A DNA stretch of 64,000 nucleotides from Clostridium puniceum. Lineage in GTDB: Bacteria > Bacillota > Clostridia > Clostridiales > Clostridiaceae. Below the pieces are notes generated by a model. It saw only the letters and a list, made by a program, of their open reading frames with translations. It made no database searches and was not told the origin of the DNA. Positions 9,003 through 18,575 of the stretch are shown piece by piece. Both the position numbers and the translations under genes were made by a program. Position 1 is the first letter of the stretch; every line of letters begins with the position of its first letter. The DNA lies in contig NZ_LZZM01000089.1 in assembly GCF_002006345.1 (NCBI RefSeq), positions 25,286 through 89,285 on the forward strand, in the 5' to 3' direction.

Positions 9003-10343
9003 ATGATAAAGGAATCAAATGTAAAATTAGTAACATCAATACCAGGACCTAAATCAAAGGAAATTCTTGAAGAAAGAAAAAAATATGTAGCTAATGGAGT
9101 ATCAGTGTCAACAGGTATTGCCATTGCTGAGGCAAAAGGAGCTTTAATTAAAGATGTCGATGGAAATGTATTTGTAGATTTTGCTGCAGGCATTGGTGTT
9201 CAAAATGTAGGACATTGTGATGATGAAATAGTTAAAGCAATAAAAGAACAAGCAGAGAAATATATTCATCCAGGATATAATGTAGTAACTTATGAATCAT
9301 ATGGAGCTTTAGCTAAGAAGTTAACAGAAATAGCAGTTGGTAATTTTGAAAAAAAAGTTATGTTTGCTAATAGTGGAGCAGAAGCAGTAGAAAATGCTAT
9401 AAAAATAGCTAGAACCTATACAAAGAAAACAGGAGTTCTTTCAGCTACAGGATCTTTTCATGGACGTACAAATATGACTATGTCAATAACAAGTAAATAT
9501 AAACCATATAAAAATGGATTTGGACCATTTGCTCCAGAAACATATAAGTTTGATTTTCCATATTCATATAGGGCACCACTTGGAGTTTCAGAAGAAGAAT
9601 ATGCTGATGAATGTATTAATAAATTAAAAACTATGCTAAAAACAACATTATCACCAGATATGATAGCTTGTTTAATAGTTGAGCCATTACAAGGTGAAGG
9701 TGGATTTGTTGTACCATCTGCAAAATACATGCAAGAATTACAAAAGATTTGTAATGAAAACAACATAGTATTTATAGTAGATGAAATACAAGCAGGTTTT
9801 GCAAGAACTGGGAAGATGTTTGCTCATGAACACTATGGAATAGAACCAGATATAATTACATTATCAAAATCTATAGCAGCAGGAGTTCCATTAAGTGCTG
9901 TAGTTGCTAAAAAGGAAATAATGGATTCTGCATGTGTTGGGGGAATAGGTGGAACATATAGTGGTAGCCCTCTTGCATGTGTTGCAGCTCTTAAAGTAAT
10001 AGAAAAAATAGAAAAAGAAGATTTATGTAGTAAGTCACAAGAACTTGGCAATTATATTATTGGAAGACTTAATGAAATGAAAGAAAAATATCCGGTTATA
10101 GGTGATGTTAGAGGGCTTGGTTCTATGATAGGTATAGAGCTTGTAAAAGACCGAAAAACAAAAGAACCAGTAGCGGATTTGGTTAAAATTGTAATTCAAA
10201 AGTGTTATGAAAAAGGAGTAATATTACTAAATGCAGGACTGCTTGGTAACGTAATTCGTTTCTTACCACCATTAGTTATGACAGATGAACAAGTCAAGTA
10301 TGGGATGGATGTATTAGAAGAAACAATTAAAGAGTGTATCTAA
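9003..10343 (+). CDS. gabT: Class III aminotransferase, probable 4-aminobutyrate transaminase
   Basis: PLP-dependent aminotransferase of 446 residues, the usual size for GABA/ornithine-type enzymes. The cofactor lysine is K289 in TLSKSIAAGVPLSAV; NSGAEAVENAIKIART binds the phosphate side and DEIQAGFARTG holds the aspartate that contacts the pyridine nitrogen. GSFHGRTNMTMSITSKYKPYKNGFGPFAP is the family-typical middle stretch. It would transfer an omega-amino group, for instance from GABA to 2-oxoglutarate. AGAGGGGG precedes the ATG. Neighbours are two PucR regulators before it and a deacylase pair after it, suggesting use of an N-acylated amine or amino acid. No succinate semialdehyde dehydrogenase is adjacent, so the GABA assignment is by family only. 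Confidence 0.78.
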   Translation: MIKESNVKLVTSIPGPKSKEILEERKKYVANGVSVSTGIAIAEAKGALIKDVDGNVFVDFAAGIGVQNVGHCDDEIVKAIKEQAEKYIHPGYNVVTYESYGALAKKLTEIAVGNFEKKVMFANSGAEAVENAIKIARTYTKKTGVLSATGSFHGRTNMTMSITSKYKPYKNGFGPFAPETYKFDFPYSYRAPLGVSEEEYADECINKLKTMLKTTLSPDMIACLIVEPLQGEGGFVVPSAKYMQELQKICNENNIVFIVDEIQAGFARTGKMFAHEHYGIEPDIITLSKSIAAGVPLSAVVAKKEIMDSACVGGIGGTYSGSPLACVAALKVIEKIEKEDLCSKSQELGNYIIGRLNEMKEKYPVIGDVRGLGSMIGIELVKDRKTKEPVADLVKIVIQKCYEKGVILLNAGLLGNVIRFLPPLVMTDEQVKYGMDVLEETIKECI

Positions 10344-10564
10344 TATAAAATCATAGAATTCACAAGTTAATATTTCAATGTATGAATTAATTCATGTGGT
10401 ATATAAATTACAATTTATATATTGCATGAATTATATTTTTATAAAAATAATTTTAATATTCACATAGTAGCAAATTAAATTATTTTATTCTTAAATAATA
10501 TAATGGATACTTTTGATATTGATTAATATGTAAAAATAAGATTGCTTACATTATATAAAAATAA

Positions 10565-10593
10565 TTGACAATAAAATTTTCAAGTAGTAATAT
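10565..10593 (+). promoter_or_regulatory. Promoter TTGACA-N17-TAATAT
   Basis: TTGACA at 10565-10570 and TAATAT at 10588-10593, 17 bases apart. Predicted transcription start is about 10600, exactly where a T-tailed hairpin begins. The 10344-10768 gap holds this promoter, that hairpin and no gene that can be supported. Confidence 0.65.
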
Positions 10594-10599
10594 TTAATC

Positions 10600-10640
10600 A
10601 AGGCAAAGAAGCTCATAAAGCGAGATTCTTCGCCTTTTTT
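10600..10640 (+). terminator. Terminator-like hairpin at the start of the deacylase leader
   Basis: AAGGC-AAAGAAGCTC pairs with GAGATTCTT-CGCCTT and six T follow. It either ends read-through from the aminotransferase or attenuates transcription from the promoter at 10565-10593. Confidence 0.75.
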
Positions 10641-10768
10641 CATATATAGAAAGAAAATTTTTTTACAAACGAACCAATTTATTTGGGAATTTTACAATGA
10701 AAAATAATATACTTTGAAATGCTTAAGAATAAAGAGAAAAAGCAATGAGCTAATTGAGGGAGGGCAAT

Positions 10769-11704
10769 ATGGTAGAAGCAGTGGTATCTATAGGACTTGC
10801 AGTTGATGAAAAAATGATAATAAGAAAAAATAGAATTCAGCCAACACAGTTGATTGGAAAAGAAAAAAGGATATGTATTATTACAGGGCTTCATGGAGAT
10901 GAGCTTGAAGGGCAATATGTATGCTATGAATTAATTAAAAAAATAAGTGAAAATATAGAATTTCTAAATGGTATAGTGGATATATATCCAACACTTAATC
11001 CACTTGGAATAGATTCAGTACATAGGGGAATGCCTACTTTTGATCTAGACATGAATAGAATATTTCCAGGGTCAGAAAATGGTGCAATGGCAGAACATGT
11101 TGCAGCCAAAATTATAGAAGATATAGATGGAGCTGATATGTGTATTGATTTACATTCTAGCAATATATTTTTACGGGAGATTCCTCAAGTTAGAGTTAGT
11201 GAGCATATTGCAGAAAAATTAGTACCTTATGCAAAATTATTAAATATTGATTTTGTTTGGGTTCATCCAGTAGCAACAGTACTTGAATCTACCCTTACAT
11301 ATAATTTGAACAGTAGAAATATACCAACATTGCTTGTAGAAATGGGAGTTGGCATGAGAATAACAAAAGAATATGGAGATCAACTGGTAACAGGAATATT
11401 TAATTTAATGAAAGAAATGAATATGTGGAAAGGTCAGGTTTTGCCTGTTAAAGATGCAATCGTATCAACAGAAAAAGAAGTTGAAACCATTAATTCAAAA
11501 TCTTCAGGAATTTTTATGTCTACTTTAAATCATTTAGCAGAAATAAGAAAAGGGGATACTATAGGAGAAATATTAAATCCATTAACAGGTGATATAGAAG
11601 AAAAAGTAATTTCGCCTTGTGACGGAATGCTTTTTACATTAAGAGAATACCCAGTAGTTTATGAGGGGTCTCTTATTGCAAGAGTGCTTGGAGGTGTAAA
11701 ATGA
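10769..11704 (+). CDS. Succinylglutamate desuccinylase/aspartoacylase-family deacylase (catalytic member)
   Basis: Zinc hydrolase of the AstE/AspA (M14-like) family, 311 residues. It should remove an acyl group from an N-acyl amino acid or similar amide. Zinc ligands are H42 and E45 in GLHGDELEGQ and H129 in DLHSS. The substrate-binding DMNRIFPG lies at 94-101. A small beta-rich C-terminal domain follows from about residue 230 (ISPCDGMLFTLREYPVV). The ATG at 10769 is used because GAGGGAGGG lies just before it; the TTG at 10754 precedes this site. It overlaps the next gene by ATGA, so the two are translationally coupled. The preceding aminotransferase suggests a role in catabolism of acylated amino acids, which is an inference. 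Confidence 0.8.
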   Translation: MVEAVVSIGLAVDEKMIIRKNRIQPTQLIGKEKRICIITGLHGDELEGQYVCYELIKKISENIEFLNGIVDIYPTLNPLGIDSVHRGMPTFDLDMNRIFPGSENGAMAEHVAAKIIEDIDGADMCIDLHSSNIFLREIPQVRVSEHIAEKLVPYAKLLNIDFVWVHPVATVLESTLTYNLNSRNIPTLLVEMGVGMRITKEYGDQLVTGIFNLMKEMNMWKGQVLPVKDAIVSTEKEVETINSKSSGIFMSTLNHLAEIRKGDTIGEILNPLTGDIEEKVISPCDGMLFTLREYPVVYEGSLIARVLGGVK

Positions 11705-12636
11705 AAAAGGAAATATTGTTTACATTAAAGTCACCTCATAGAGATGATATGCGTATTGCAGGATATAAATTTGGAAAAGGTGATAAGGCAGCTTGTATAG
11801 TAGGTGCTATTAGAGGTAATGAAATACAACAATTATATACTTGTTCTCAATTAATTAAGACTTTAACAAAGCTAGAACGCAGGGGGGCAATTGCTAGAGA
11901 TCGTGAAATTTTAGTGATTCCATGTGTAAATCCTCATTCTATGAATATAGGAAAAAGATTTTGGACAATGGATAATACAGATATAAATAGAATGTTCCCA
12001 GGAAATGCAGAGGGAGAAACAACAAAAAAAATTGCAAATGGTGTTTTTGAACAAGTTAAGGGGTATGCATTTGGAATTCAGTTTGCTAGTTTTTATATGC
12101 CAGGAGATTTTATACCTCATATAAGAATGATGGAAACTGGTTACCATAGCCCAAGCTTAGCAAATCTTTTTGGACTTCAATATGTACTTACACGTAAGCC
12201 TAAACCAGTTGATACAACAACACTGAATTACAATTGGCAATTATGGAATACAAGTGCATTTTCAATATATACAAATGCAACAGACCAAATTGATGAAATA
12301 TCAGCAAAGCATGCGGTAGTAGCCGTTTTAAGGTTTTTAACTAGAATGGGAGTAATAAAATATAATAGTCATAGTGGCTATATAGCAAGTGTTTTGCAAG
12401 AAGAAGATTTGTTGTCAGTTAAAACAACAACAGGTGGAATATATAGAAGATTAAAAAATCCAGGAGATGGAGTTGAAAGAGGCGATGTTCTTGGGGAAAT
12501 AATTCATCCTTATGAAGGTGAAGTTATAGAGCAAATAAAATCACCAACAGATGGAATAATATTTTTTGCGCATACATCACCATTAGTGATGGAAAGCGTA
12601 GTTGCATATAAAATAATTAGAAGACTTCATCAATAA
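11701..12636 (+). CDS. Aspartoacylase-family paralogue lacking zinc ligands (probable pseudoenzyme partner)
   Basis: 311 residues, same length and fold signature as the upstream gene, including DINRMFPG (94-101) and the beta-rich C-terminal part (SPTDGIIFFAHTSPLV). However, the HxxE zinc motif reads IRGNE (R38 in place of His) and the DLH motif reads GIQ (Q127 in place of His). The catalytic metal site therefore appears lost. As it starts inside the stop codon of the intact paralogue (ATGA), equal production and a heteromeric complex are likely. Function as a substrate-specificity or regulatory subunit is inference; it could also bind another ligand on its own. A terminator follows at 12652. 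Confidence 0.75.
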   Translation: MKKEILFTLKSPHRDDMRIAGYKFGKGDKAACIVGAIRGNEIQQLYTCSQLIKTLTKLERRGAIARDREILVIPCVNPHSMNIGKRFWTMDNTDINRMFPGNAEGETTKKIANGVFEQVKGYAFGIQFASFYMPGDFIPHIRMMETGYHSPSLANLFGLQYVLTRKPKPVDTTTLNYNWQLWNTSAFSIYTNATDQIDEISAKHAVVAVLRFLTRMGVIKYNSHSGYIASVLQEEDLLSVKTTTGGIYRRLKNPGDGVERGDVLGEIIHPYEGEVIEQIKSPTDGIIFFAHTSPLVMESVVAYKIIRRLHQ

Positions 12637-12651
12637 AATTATTAAATCCAG

Positions 12652-12683
12652 CTTAGGGTATAAAGTTGTACTCTAAGTTTTTT
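12652..12683 (+). terminator. Terminator after deacylase pair
   Basis: CTTAGGGTA (12652-12660) pairs with TACTCTAAG (12669-12677) and is followed by T residues. The rest of the gap to 12937 is A/T-rich and holds no visible gene. Confidence 0.75.
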
Positions 12684-12937
12684 AAATCTTCATACTTATT
12701 TAAAATAATTTTATGGAGAGTTTTAAAAGGAAAATTTATGTGAATATATGATAATTATATAAAATATATTAATGTTAGGTTAATTATAGAAATTTAAGTA
12801 TAAATTAAGGTAAAATTAATATATAAAATAGAATTTCTTAATAAAAAGTATGTATAATAATAATTATAATACAAGTTAATCATTAACTCATATTTAATTT
12901 TTATCATAACAAATAAGTATTTACGGGGGGAACAAAA

Positions 12938-13921
12938 ATGAAATTGAAAAAAACTTTAGCAATTATTATGACAGCAGCTTTGACAGTTGGAACAATGGCT
13001 GGATGTAGCCAAGCAACTCTCAACTATTCAAAGGAACTTTCTAATACAGCAAAATGGGAAGCTACAACTTCGAATATAGAAGGTAAAATTAATGTTGATG
13101 CGTTAGGCATAAAAGAAGAAGTGACATTTACTGCTAATGGATATGCAACAAAAGAACAAGCATATGTGGACATGAAATTTAATAATACATCAGGTAAAAT
13201 TAAAATTCCAGAAATGAAAGTTTATTCAGATGGAGCTACAGTATACATTAACAAGAGTTTCTATGAAGGATTATATGCACTATCTGGACAAGCTAATTCA
13301 ACAGGATTAGCGAACATAAAAGAAGAATACATAGCTCTTGAAAATTCAACAGCTAATGGAATGGATGTAAATAAAATAAAAGCATTAACTAGTCAACCAG
13401 ATGCAATGATTCAATTTGGAAAGTTAATATTTGGTGAAAATAATGATATTGATTTACCTTTTGTTCAAAATGGAAGAGAGTATACAATAAAGCTTGATGC
13501 CAATCAAACTGTAGATTTGGCTGCAAAAGCTGTTAAAGCATGTGCTAATAATTTGGAAAATTTAAACAAGAGTTTTGCATTAGGATTAAGTGATGAAGAT
13601 ATTGCACAAATTAAAGCTGCAGCAAATGATGAAAAATTTAATACAACAGTGAATGATATTAAAACATCGTTAGCTGGCTCAACTATTACTTCAAAAGAAT
13701 TATTTACAGATAGCAGTTATAACTCAGATGCTAGTATTAACTTACAAGTTAAAGATTTTGGAAAAATTTCAATGGAAATGAAAGCAACAAATACTAAGAG
13801 TGAAGTTAAAGCAATAACCCTTCCAACTAGTAAAATTAAACTTACAGCAGAGGAGTTTGCTAAGATATCGGCTCCATCAACTACAACTATAGAATCGACT
13901 ACAAATGTAGTAGCAAAATAA
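12938..13921 (+). CDS. Secreted lipoprotein of unknown function
   Basis: 327 residues. The N-terminus is a lipoprotein signal (MKLKKTLAIIMTAALTVGTMAGCSQ, lipobox MAGC near residue 22). The mature protein is rich in Asn, Thr, Ala and Lys, predicted mainly beta-strand at first (repeated short segments such as GKINVDALGIKEEVTFTANGYA) and helical in the middle, without catalytic motif I recognise. It ends with a Ser/Thr-rich tail. The first half resembles LppX/LolA-like sheet proteins only in composition. It has its own strong ribosome binding site (ACGGGGGG) and terminator, so it is a single-gene unit. Confidence 0.75.
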   Translation: MKLKKTLAIIMTAALTVGTMAGCSQATLNYSKELSNTAKWEATTSNIEGKINVDALGIKEEVTFTANGYATKEQAYVDMKFNNTSGKIKIPEMKVYSDGATVYINKSFYEGLYALSGQANSTGLANIKEEYIALENSTANGMDVNKIKALTSQPDAMIQFGKLIFGENNDIDLPFVQNGREYTIKLDANQTVDLAAKAVKACANNLENLNKSFALGLSDEDIAQIKAAANDEKFNTTVNDIKTSLAGSTITSKELFTDSSYNSDASINLQVKDFGKISMEMKATNTKSEVKAITLPTSKIKLTAEEFAKISAPSTTTIESTTNVVAK

Positions 13922-13945
13922 TATAAAATAAATTTATATTATAGA

Positions 13946-13988
13946 AACTATAGCAAAATTGTTTAAATGATTTTGCTATAGTTTTTTT
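13946..13988 (+). terminator. Terminator after lipoprotein gene
   Basis: AACTATAGCAAAAT (13946-13959) pairs perfectly with ATTTTGCTATAGTT (13970-13983), followed by seven T. Confidence 0.9.
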
Positions 13989-14177
13989 GTTATATTTTAA
14001 GGATTTATATTTTTATATGCTTAGGACAAATTAAAATTTATTAAAGTAAATAAATTAATATATACATGTTAATACTAAGAATATATAAGATAAAACCTAC
14101 ATTGTAGAACATTAATGTGGTAGTATATAGATATATAGGAAGAATAAATAGTAATTGCACGATGGAGGGAAATTTTT

Positions 14178-16370
14178 ATGGGAATTAAGCAAACATTAGT
14201 AAGCTTTATGAAAGAACCTGGTTATAAACCAATGGAGATTGAAGAATTAGTTGCTATATTTGATATAAAGAAAAATGAATATACTGCTTTCAAAAAGATT
14301 TTGAGGGTAATGGAGAGTGAAGGGTTTATTGTAAGAACAAAGAAAAATAAATATATGATAAATGAAAAAAATAATGAAGAAGAAGGATTAATTGTAGGAA
14401 AACTTCAAGCTCATGCAAAAGGCTTTGGATTCTTAATTCCTGATGAAGAAGATCAAAAAGATGTTTTTATTCCAAGTACATCTATGAATGGAGCTATGAA
14501 TGGAGATAAAATATCTGTTAAGATAACAAGAGAAGATAGAAGTACTAAGAAGAGAGAAGGTGAAGTAATTCAAATTCTTGAAAGAAATACAACTAAAGTA
14601 GTAGGTGTATATGAAGATTGTAAGAATTTTGGATTTGCAGTTTCAGAAGATACCAAAATATCCAAAGATATATTTATTTCTAAAAAGGATAGAAATGGCG
14701 CTAAAGATGGAGATGTTGTTATAGTTAAAATAACAAAGTGGCCAGACGAAAAAAGAAAAGCAGAAGGTGTTGTAGTAGAAGTTTTAGGTAGAAAAGGAGA
14801 TAGAGGAATAGATATCTTAATGATTATTAAGAAACTTGGACTTCCAGAAGAATTTTCTGATAAAGTATTGAAGTTTGCTGAGGGTATTTCCGAGGAAATT
14901 GATGAAAAAGAATATAAAGGAAGAAGAGACTTAAGAGACTTGAAAATGGTTACAATAGATGGTGAAGATGCTAAGGATTTAGACGATGCTGTATCTATTG
15001 AAAAATTAAGTAATGGAAACTTTAAATTAGGCGTTCATATTGCAGATGTAACTCATTATGTAAAGGAAAATAATCCATTAGATAAAGAAGCATTAAAAAG
15101 AGCCACTTCTGTTTATTTAATAGATAGAGTAGTTCCAATGCTTCCAAGAAAACTATCAAATGGTATATGTTCGTTAAATCCTAAAGTAGATAGATTGACA
15201 TTAACTTGCTTTATGGAAATAGATCATAAAGGAAAAGTAGTAAATCATGAAATAGTAGAATCAATTATTAAAACTAATGAAAGAATGACATATACAGATG
15301 TTACAAAAATTTTAAAAAATCATGATGAGGAATTAATAAAGAAATATGACTATCTTTATGAAGATTTTAAGATGATGGAAGAACTTTGCTATATATTAAG
15401 ATTAAAGAGAACTAAAAGAGGAGCCATTGATTTTGAAATTGCAGAAGCCAAAATTACATTAAATGAGCTTGGCAAACCAATTGAAATAAAGCCTTATGAT
15501 CGTGAAATAGCAAATAGAATGATAGAAGAATTTATGTTAGCTGCCAATGAAACAGTAGCAGAGCATATGTTTAAAACTCATTTTCCTTTTGTATATAGAA
15601 TACATGAGAGCCCAGATGAAGAAAAGTTAGCTAAATTCAAAGAATTTGTTTATAACTTAGGGTATACTATTCAATGGACTGAAGAAATACGTCCTAAGAG
15701 TTTTCAAGAAATTTTAGAGAAAGTTAAAGGTAAGAATGAAGAGACCGTTGTAAGTACTTTATTGTTACGTTCTATGATGCAGGCTAGATATGCTACAGAA
15801 TGTAGTGGTCACTTCGGACTTGCAGCAGAGTATTATTGTCACTTTACTTCTCCAATAAGAAGATATCCAGATTTGCAAATTCATAGAATTATAAAAGAAT
15901 ATTTACATGGAGAAATTGATGAAAAAAGAATAAATAAATTGAAAAATATAGTTGGCTACGCAGCTAAGCAATCATCAGAAATGGAAAGAAAGGCACAAGA
16001 TGCAGAAAGAGAAGTTGATGATCTTAAAAAGGCTGAATATATGCAAGATAAGATTGGAGAAGAGTTCGAAGGAATTATATCTTCAGTTACATCTTTTGGA
16101 GTATTTGTAGAATTACAAAATACAATTGAAGGATTAGTTCATATTACAGACTTAGATGATGACTATTACATATTTGATGAAGCTCATCTTAGTCTAATTG
16201 GTGAGAGAACTAAGAAGATTTATAAGCTTGGAGATAAAGTAAAAGTAGAATGTGTGAATGTAGATATAGCAAACAGAGAAATATTCTTTAGAATTACAGA
16301 AGAACATAAAAGAGAAGAGGGTGAAGAACAAGATATACCAAAAGATATGGATAAAGAACTTAAAAGTTAA
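14178..16370 (+). CDS. rnr: Ribonuclease R
   Basis: 3'-5' exoribonuclease of the RNB family, 730 residues, standard length for Firmicute RNase R. An N-terminal winged helix (about 1-65) is followed by two cold-shock domains (GKLQAHAKGFGFLIPDEE near 75; VVGVYEDCKNFGFAV near 140), the RNB catalytic core and a C-terminal S1 domain (GEFEGIISSVTSFGVFVEL, about 635-715). The metal-binding aspartates are in TIDGEDAKDLDDAV (259-272). It degrades structured RNA, and in trans-translation helps remove the stalled mRNA. SmpB follows 180 bases downstream, a widespread gene order in Firmicutes that fits this role. Confidence 0.96.
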   Translation: MGIKQTLVSFMKEPGYKPMEIEELVAIFDIKKNEYTAFKKILRVMESEGFIVRTKKNKYMINEKNNEEEGLIVGKLQAHAKGFGFLIPDEEDQKDVFIPSTSMNGAMNGDKISVKITREDRSTKKREGEVIQILERNTTKVVGVYEDCKNFGFAVSEDTKISKDIFISKKDRNGAKDGDVVIVKITKWPDEKRKAEGVVVEVLGRKGDRGIDILMIIKKLGLPEEFSDKVLKFAEGISEEIDEKEYKGRRDLRDLKMVTIDGEDAKDLDDAVSIEKLSNGNFKLGVHIADVTHYVKENNPLDKEALKRATSVYLIDRVVPMLPRKLSNGICSLNPKVDRLTLTCFMEIDHKGKVVNHEIVESIIKTNERMTYTDVTKILKNHDEELIKKYDYLYEDFKMMEELCYILRLKRTKRGAIDFEIAEAKITLNELGKPIEIKPYDREIANRMIEEFMLAANETVAEHMFKTHFPFVYRIHESPDEEKLAKFKEFVYNLGYTIQWTEEIRPKSFQEILEKVKGKNEETVVSTLLLRSMMQARYATECSGHFGLAAEYYCHFTSPIRRYPDLQIHRIIKEYLHGEIDEKRINKLKNIVGYAAKQSSEMERKAQDAEREVDDLKKAEYMQDKIGEEFEGIISSVTSFGVFVELQNTIEGLVHITDLDDDYYIFDEAHLSLIGERTKKIYKLGDKVKVECVNVDIANREIFFRITEEHKREEGEEQDIPKDMDKELKS

Positions 16371-16549
16371 TCAGAAGAAACAGTATAAATAGATTAAAAA
16401 TATTTAGATGGAGATTTTTAATCCACCTAAATTTGTTGATTTAGAAAGATATGTATAATATAATTTTAGTAATAAACTGTTAATTGTTAATTGCCACAGG
16501 GTACTCTAAAGGGCATTAACTCTTAACTTAACTAAGTGGGTGATTTAAA

Positions 16550-17017
16550 ATGGCAAGAAAAAAGAATGAAAATTCATTAGCTGAAAATAGAAAAGCAAGA
16601 CATGACTACTTTGTGGAAGAAGCAATGGAAGCTGGGTTAGTGCTAGTTGGAACAGAAGTTAAATCAATAAGAAAGGGTAGGGTTAATCTTAAAGATTGCT
16701 ACGCTGATATATATAATGGTGAATTATTTATAAAAAATATGCATATTTCTCCTTATGAACAAGGAAATATATTTAATGTAGATCCAGTAAGAGAAAGAAA
16801 ATTACTGCTTCATAAAGAGCAAATAAGAAGACTTGATGGATTAGTATCTCAAGATGGATACACTTTAATACCATTATCGCTTTACCTAAAAGAAGGTAAA
16901 GTCAAAGTTGCACTTGGGGTATGTAAAGGTAAGAAAAATTATGATAAGAGAGATTCTATGTTAGAGAGAGCTCATAAGAGAGATATAGATAGAGCAATAA
17001 AAGAGAGATATAGATAG
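16550..17017 (+). CDS. smpB: SsrA-binding protein SmpB
   Basis: 155 residues. It binds the tRNA-like domain of tmRNA and carries it to stalled ribosomes. Family signs are [41 protein letters not shown] opening motifs (Arg/Lys-rich beta-barrel), LHKEQIRRL, and the basic C-terminal tail [23 protein letters not shown] that enters the mRNA channel. It is downstream of rnr; its RNA partner ssrA is also in this window, at 62109. A short TTAACTGTTAATTGTTAA-like repeat is found in the upstream spacer. Confidence 0.97.
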   Translation: MARKKNENSLAENRKARHDYFVEEAMEAGLVLVGTEVKSIRKGRVNLKDCYADIYNGELFIKNMHISPYEQGNIFNVDPVRERKLLLHKEQIRRLDGLVSQDGYTLIPLSLYLKEGKVKVALGVCKGKKNYDKRDSMLERAHKRDIDRAIKERYR

Positions 17018-17076
17018 TGTAATAAAAGATGTTAGGAAGAATCATTAATTATTAAATAGCAATTTTTCAAATATAA

Positions 17077-17117
17077 AGTATACCTCATTAAATTTTGAAT
17101 GAGGTATACTTTTATTT
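17077..17117 (+). terminator. Terminator after smpB
   Basis: AGTATACCTCATT (17077-17089) pairs perfectly with AATGAGGTATACT (17098-17110), with a T-rich tail. Confidence 0.9.
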
Positions 17118-17278
17118 ATATTAGATAATATTCAGCAATCTATATGAGAGTTTAATGTAGAAAATTAATTGGAATGTATATATTAAAAAGCTTGCAATAA
17201 AATAAATAAATATATATAATATAACTAATCCGATTACAATACTAAGGATTCAAGAGTTTAAAGGATTATTTTTTGGGG

Positions 17279-17307
17279 TTGACAAATAAAAAAAATGCTT
17301 ATATAAT
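17279..17307 (+). promoter_or_regulatory. Consensus promoter of the met transporter operon
   Basis: TTGACA (17279-17284), 17-base spacer, TATAAT (17302-17307): a perfect sigma-A type promoter. It lies about 30 bases before the SAM riboswitch, so output depends mainly on the riboswitch. Confidence 0.85.
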
Positions 17308-17338
17308 CATGTCATAAACTAAATTAAATAATCGAATA

Positions 17339-17453
17339 TCTTATCAAGAGTGGTGGAGGGACTGGCCCTTTGAAACCCGGCAACCGAAATATTGATTCAT
17401 TTATTAATATTTTTATGGTGCTAATTCCAGCAGCTTTTAGCTGATAGATGAGA
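17339..17453 (+). ncRNA. SAM-I (S-box) riboswitch aptamer
   Basis: Shows the S-box consensus in order: CTTATCAAGAG-TGG-TGGAGGGA, ACTGGCCC, TGAAACCCGGCAACC, GGTGCTAATTCC and AGATGAGAG. The P1 stem is TCTTATC (17339-17345) with GATGAGA (17447-17453). It binds S-adenosylmethionine; with SAM bound the terminator at 17477 forms and the methionine importer is off. Position before metNIQ fits. Confidence 0.96.
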
Positions 17454-17476
17454 GGATAAATTTACAAGTGTTTTAT

Positions 17477-17510
17477 GCGCTAGAGATTTATTCTCTGGCG
17501 CTTTTGTTTT
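17477..17510 (+). terminator. SAM-riboswitch-controlled terminator
   Basis: GCGCTAGAGA (17477-17486) pairs with TCTCTGGCGC (17492-17501), followed by TTTTGTTTT. This is the expression platform of the S-box upstream of metN. Confidence 0.92.
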
Positions 17511-17609
17511 GAGGTATCTTCAAATAAATAGCAAACCAGTTAGTTATTTGAGACAGATATCTTAGTTATCCGGAGACTAGACAGAACAAAATCAAGGAGG
17601 AAAAGTGTT

Positions 17610-18575
17610 TTGATAGAAATTAAAAATGTAATTAAAAGTTTTGGGGAAACACAAGTTATAAAAGATGTATCAATAAGTATAAAAAAAGGCGAAATTTATG
17701 GGATAATAGGACATAGTGGAGCAGGAAAATCTACATTGCTTAGATGTATAAATGGACTAGAATCTTATAATGGAGGATTTGTTAATGTAATGGGTAAAGA
17801 AGTTTCTTCATTAACAGGTAAAAGCCTTAGAGAATTTAGAAAAGATTTAGGAATGATTTTTCAAAACTTTAATCTTATGAAAAGAAAAAATGTTTTTTAT
17901 AATGTTGCACTTCCTCTTGAAGTATGGGGCTACAATAAGAGTGAAATAAAAGATAAGGTATTGGAATTACTTAAATTGGTTGGATTAGAAGACAAAAGAT
18001 TAAGCAAACCATCAGAACTTAGTGGTGGACAGAAACAAAGAGTAGCAATAGCAAGAGCATTAGCATTAGATCCTAAAATATTACTTTGTGATGAAGCTAC
18101 ATCAGCATTAGATCCTAAAATAACAAAAGATATATTATCATTACTTTCTAAAATTAATAAAGAATTAGGAATAACAATAGTAATAGTTACCCATCAAATG
18201 GAAGTTATAAAAGAAATTTGTCAAAGAGTTACTTTATTAGATGGGGGAATAGTAAAAGCAGAAGGGAAAGCAGAAGATTTATTTTTAAAACCTGGAAAGT
18301 CACTAAAGAAATTCCTAGGTGAAGAAGATGATGAGCTTTTACCAGAAGATGGAGTTAATATTAAATTATTTTTTCCAAGCAATTCTTCAGAAAATGCACT
18401 TATAACTAAAATGGCTAGAGAGCTTGAAATAGATTTTTCAATAGTTTGGGGTAAACTTGAAAAATTTAGGGAGGAAGTATTAGGGGGGCTTGTAATAAAT
18501 ATAAAAGAACAAGACAAAGATAAGGTTATGAAGTATCTTGAGAGTAAGGATATTTTATTGGAGGTGATTGAATAA
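17610..18575 (+). CDS. metN: Methionine ABC transporter ATP-binding protein MetN
   Basis: 321 residues, ATPase of the methionine importer. Walker A GHSGAGKS is at residues 34-41, signature LSGGQKQR, Walker [13 protein letters not shown] and switch His in IVTHQM. A C-terminal NIL/ACT-like domain (about 245-321) is the methionine-sensing part that inhibits transport when methionine is high. The start is TTG at 17610, nine bases after AAGGAGG. It is directly downstream of a SAM riboswitch and overlaps metI by one base. Confidence 0.95.
   Translation: MIEIKNVIKSFGETQVIKDVSISIKKGEIYGIIGHSGAGKSTLLRCINGLESYNGGFVNVMGKEVSSLTGKSLREFRKDLGMIFQNFNLMKRKNVFYNVALPLEVWGYNKSEIKDKVLELLKLVGLEDKRLSKPSELSGGQKQRVAIARALALDPKILLCDEATSALDPKITKDILSLLSKINKELGITIVIVTHQMEVIKEICQRVTLLDGGIVKAEGKAEDLFLKPGKSLKKFLGEEDDELLPEDGVNIKLFFPSNSSENALITKMARELEIDFSIVWGKLEKFREEVLGGLVINIKEQDKDKVMKYLESKDILLEVIE

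Noticed and set aside
16395..16440. Terminator between rnr and smpB
   Set aside because: The pairing has a mismatch and no T-run follows, so the two genes may well be read together.
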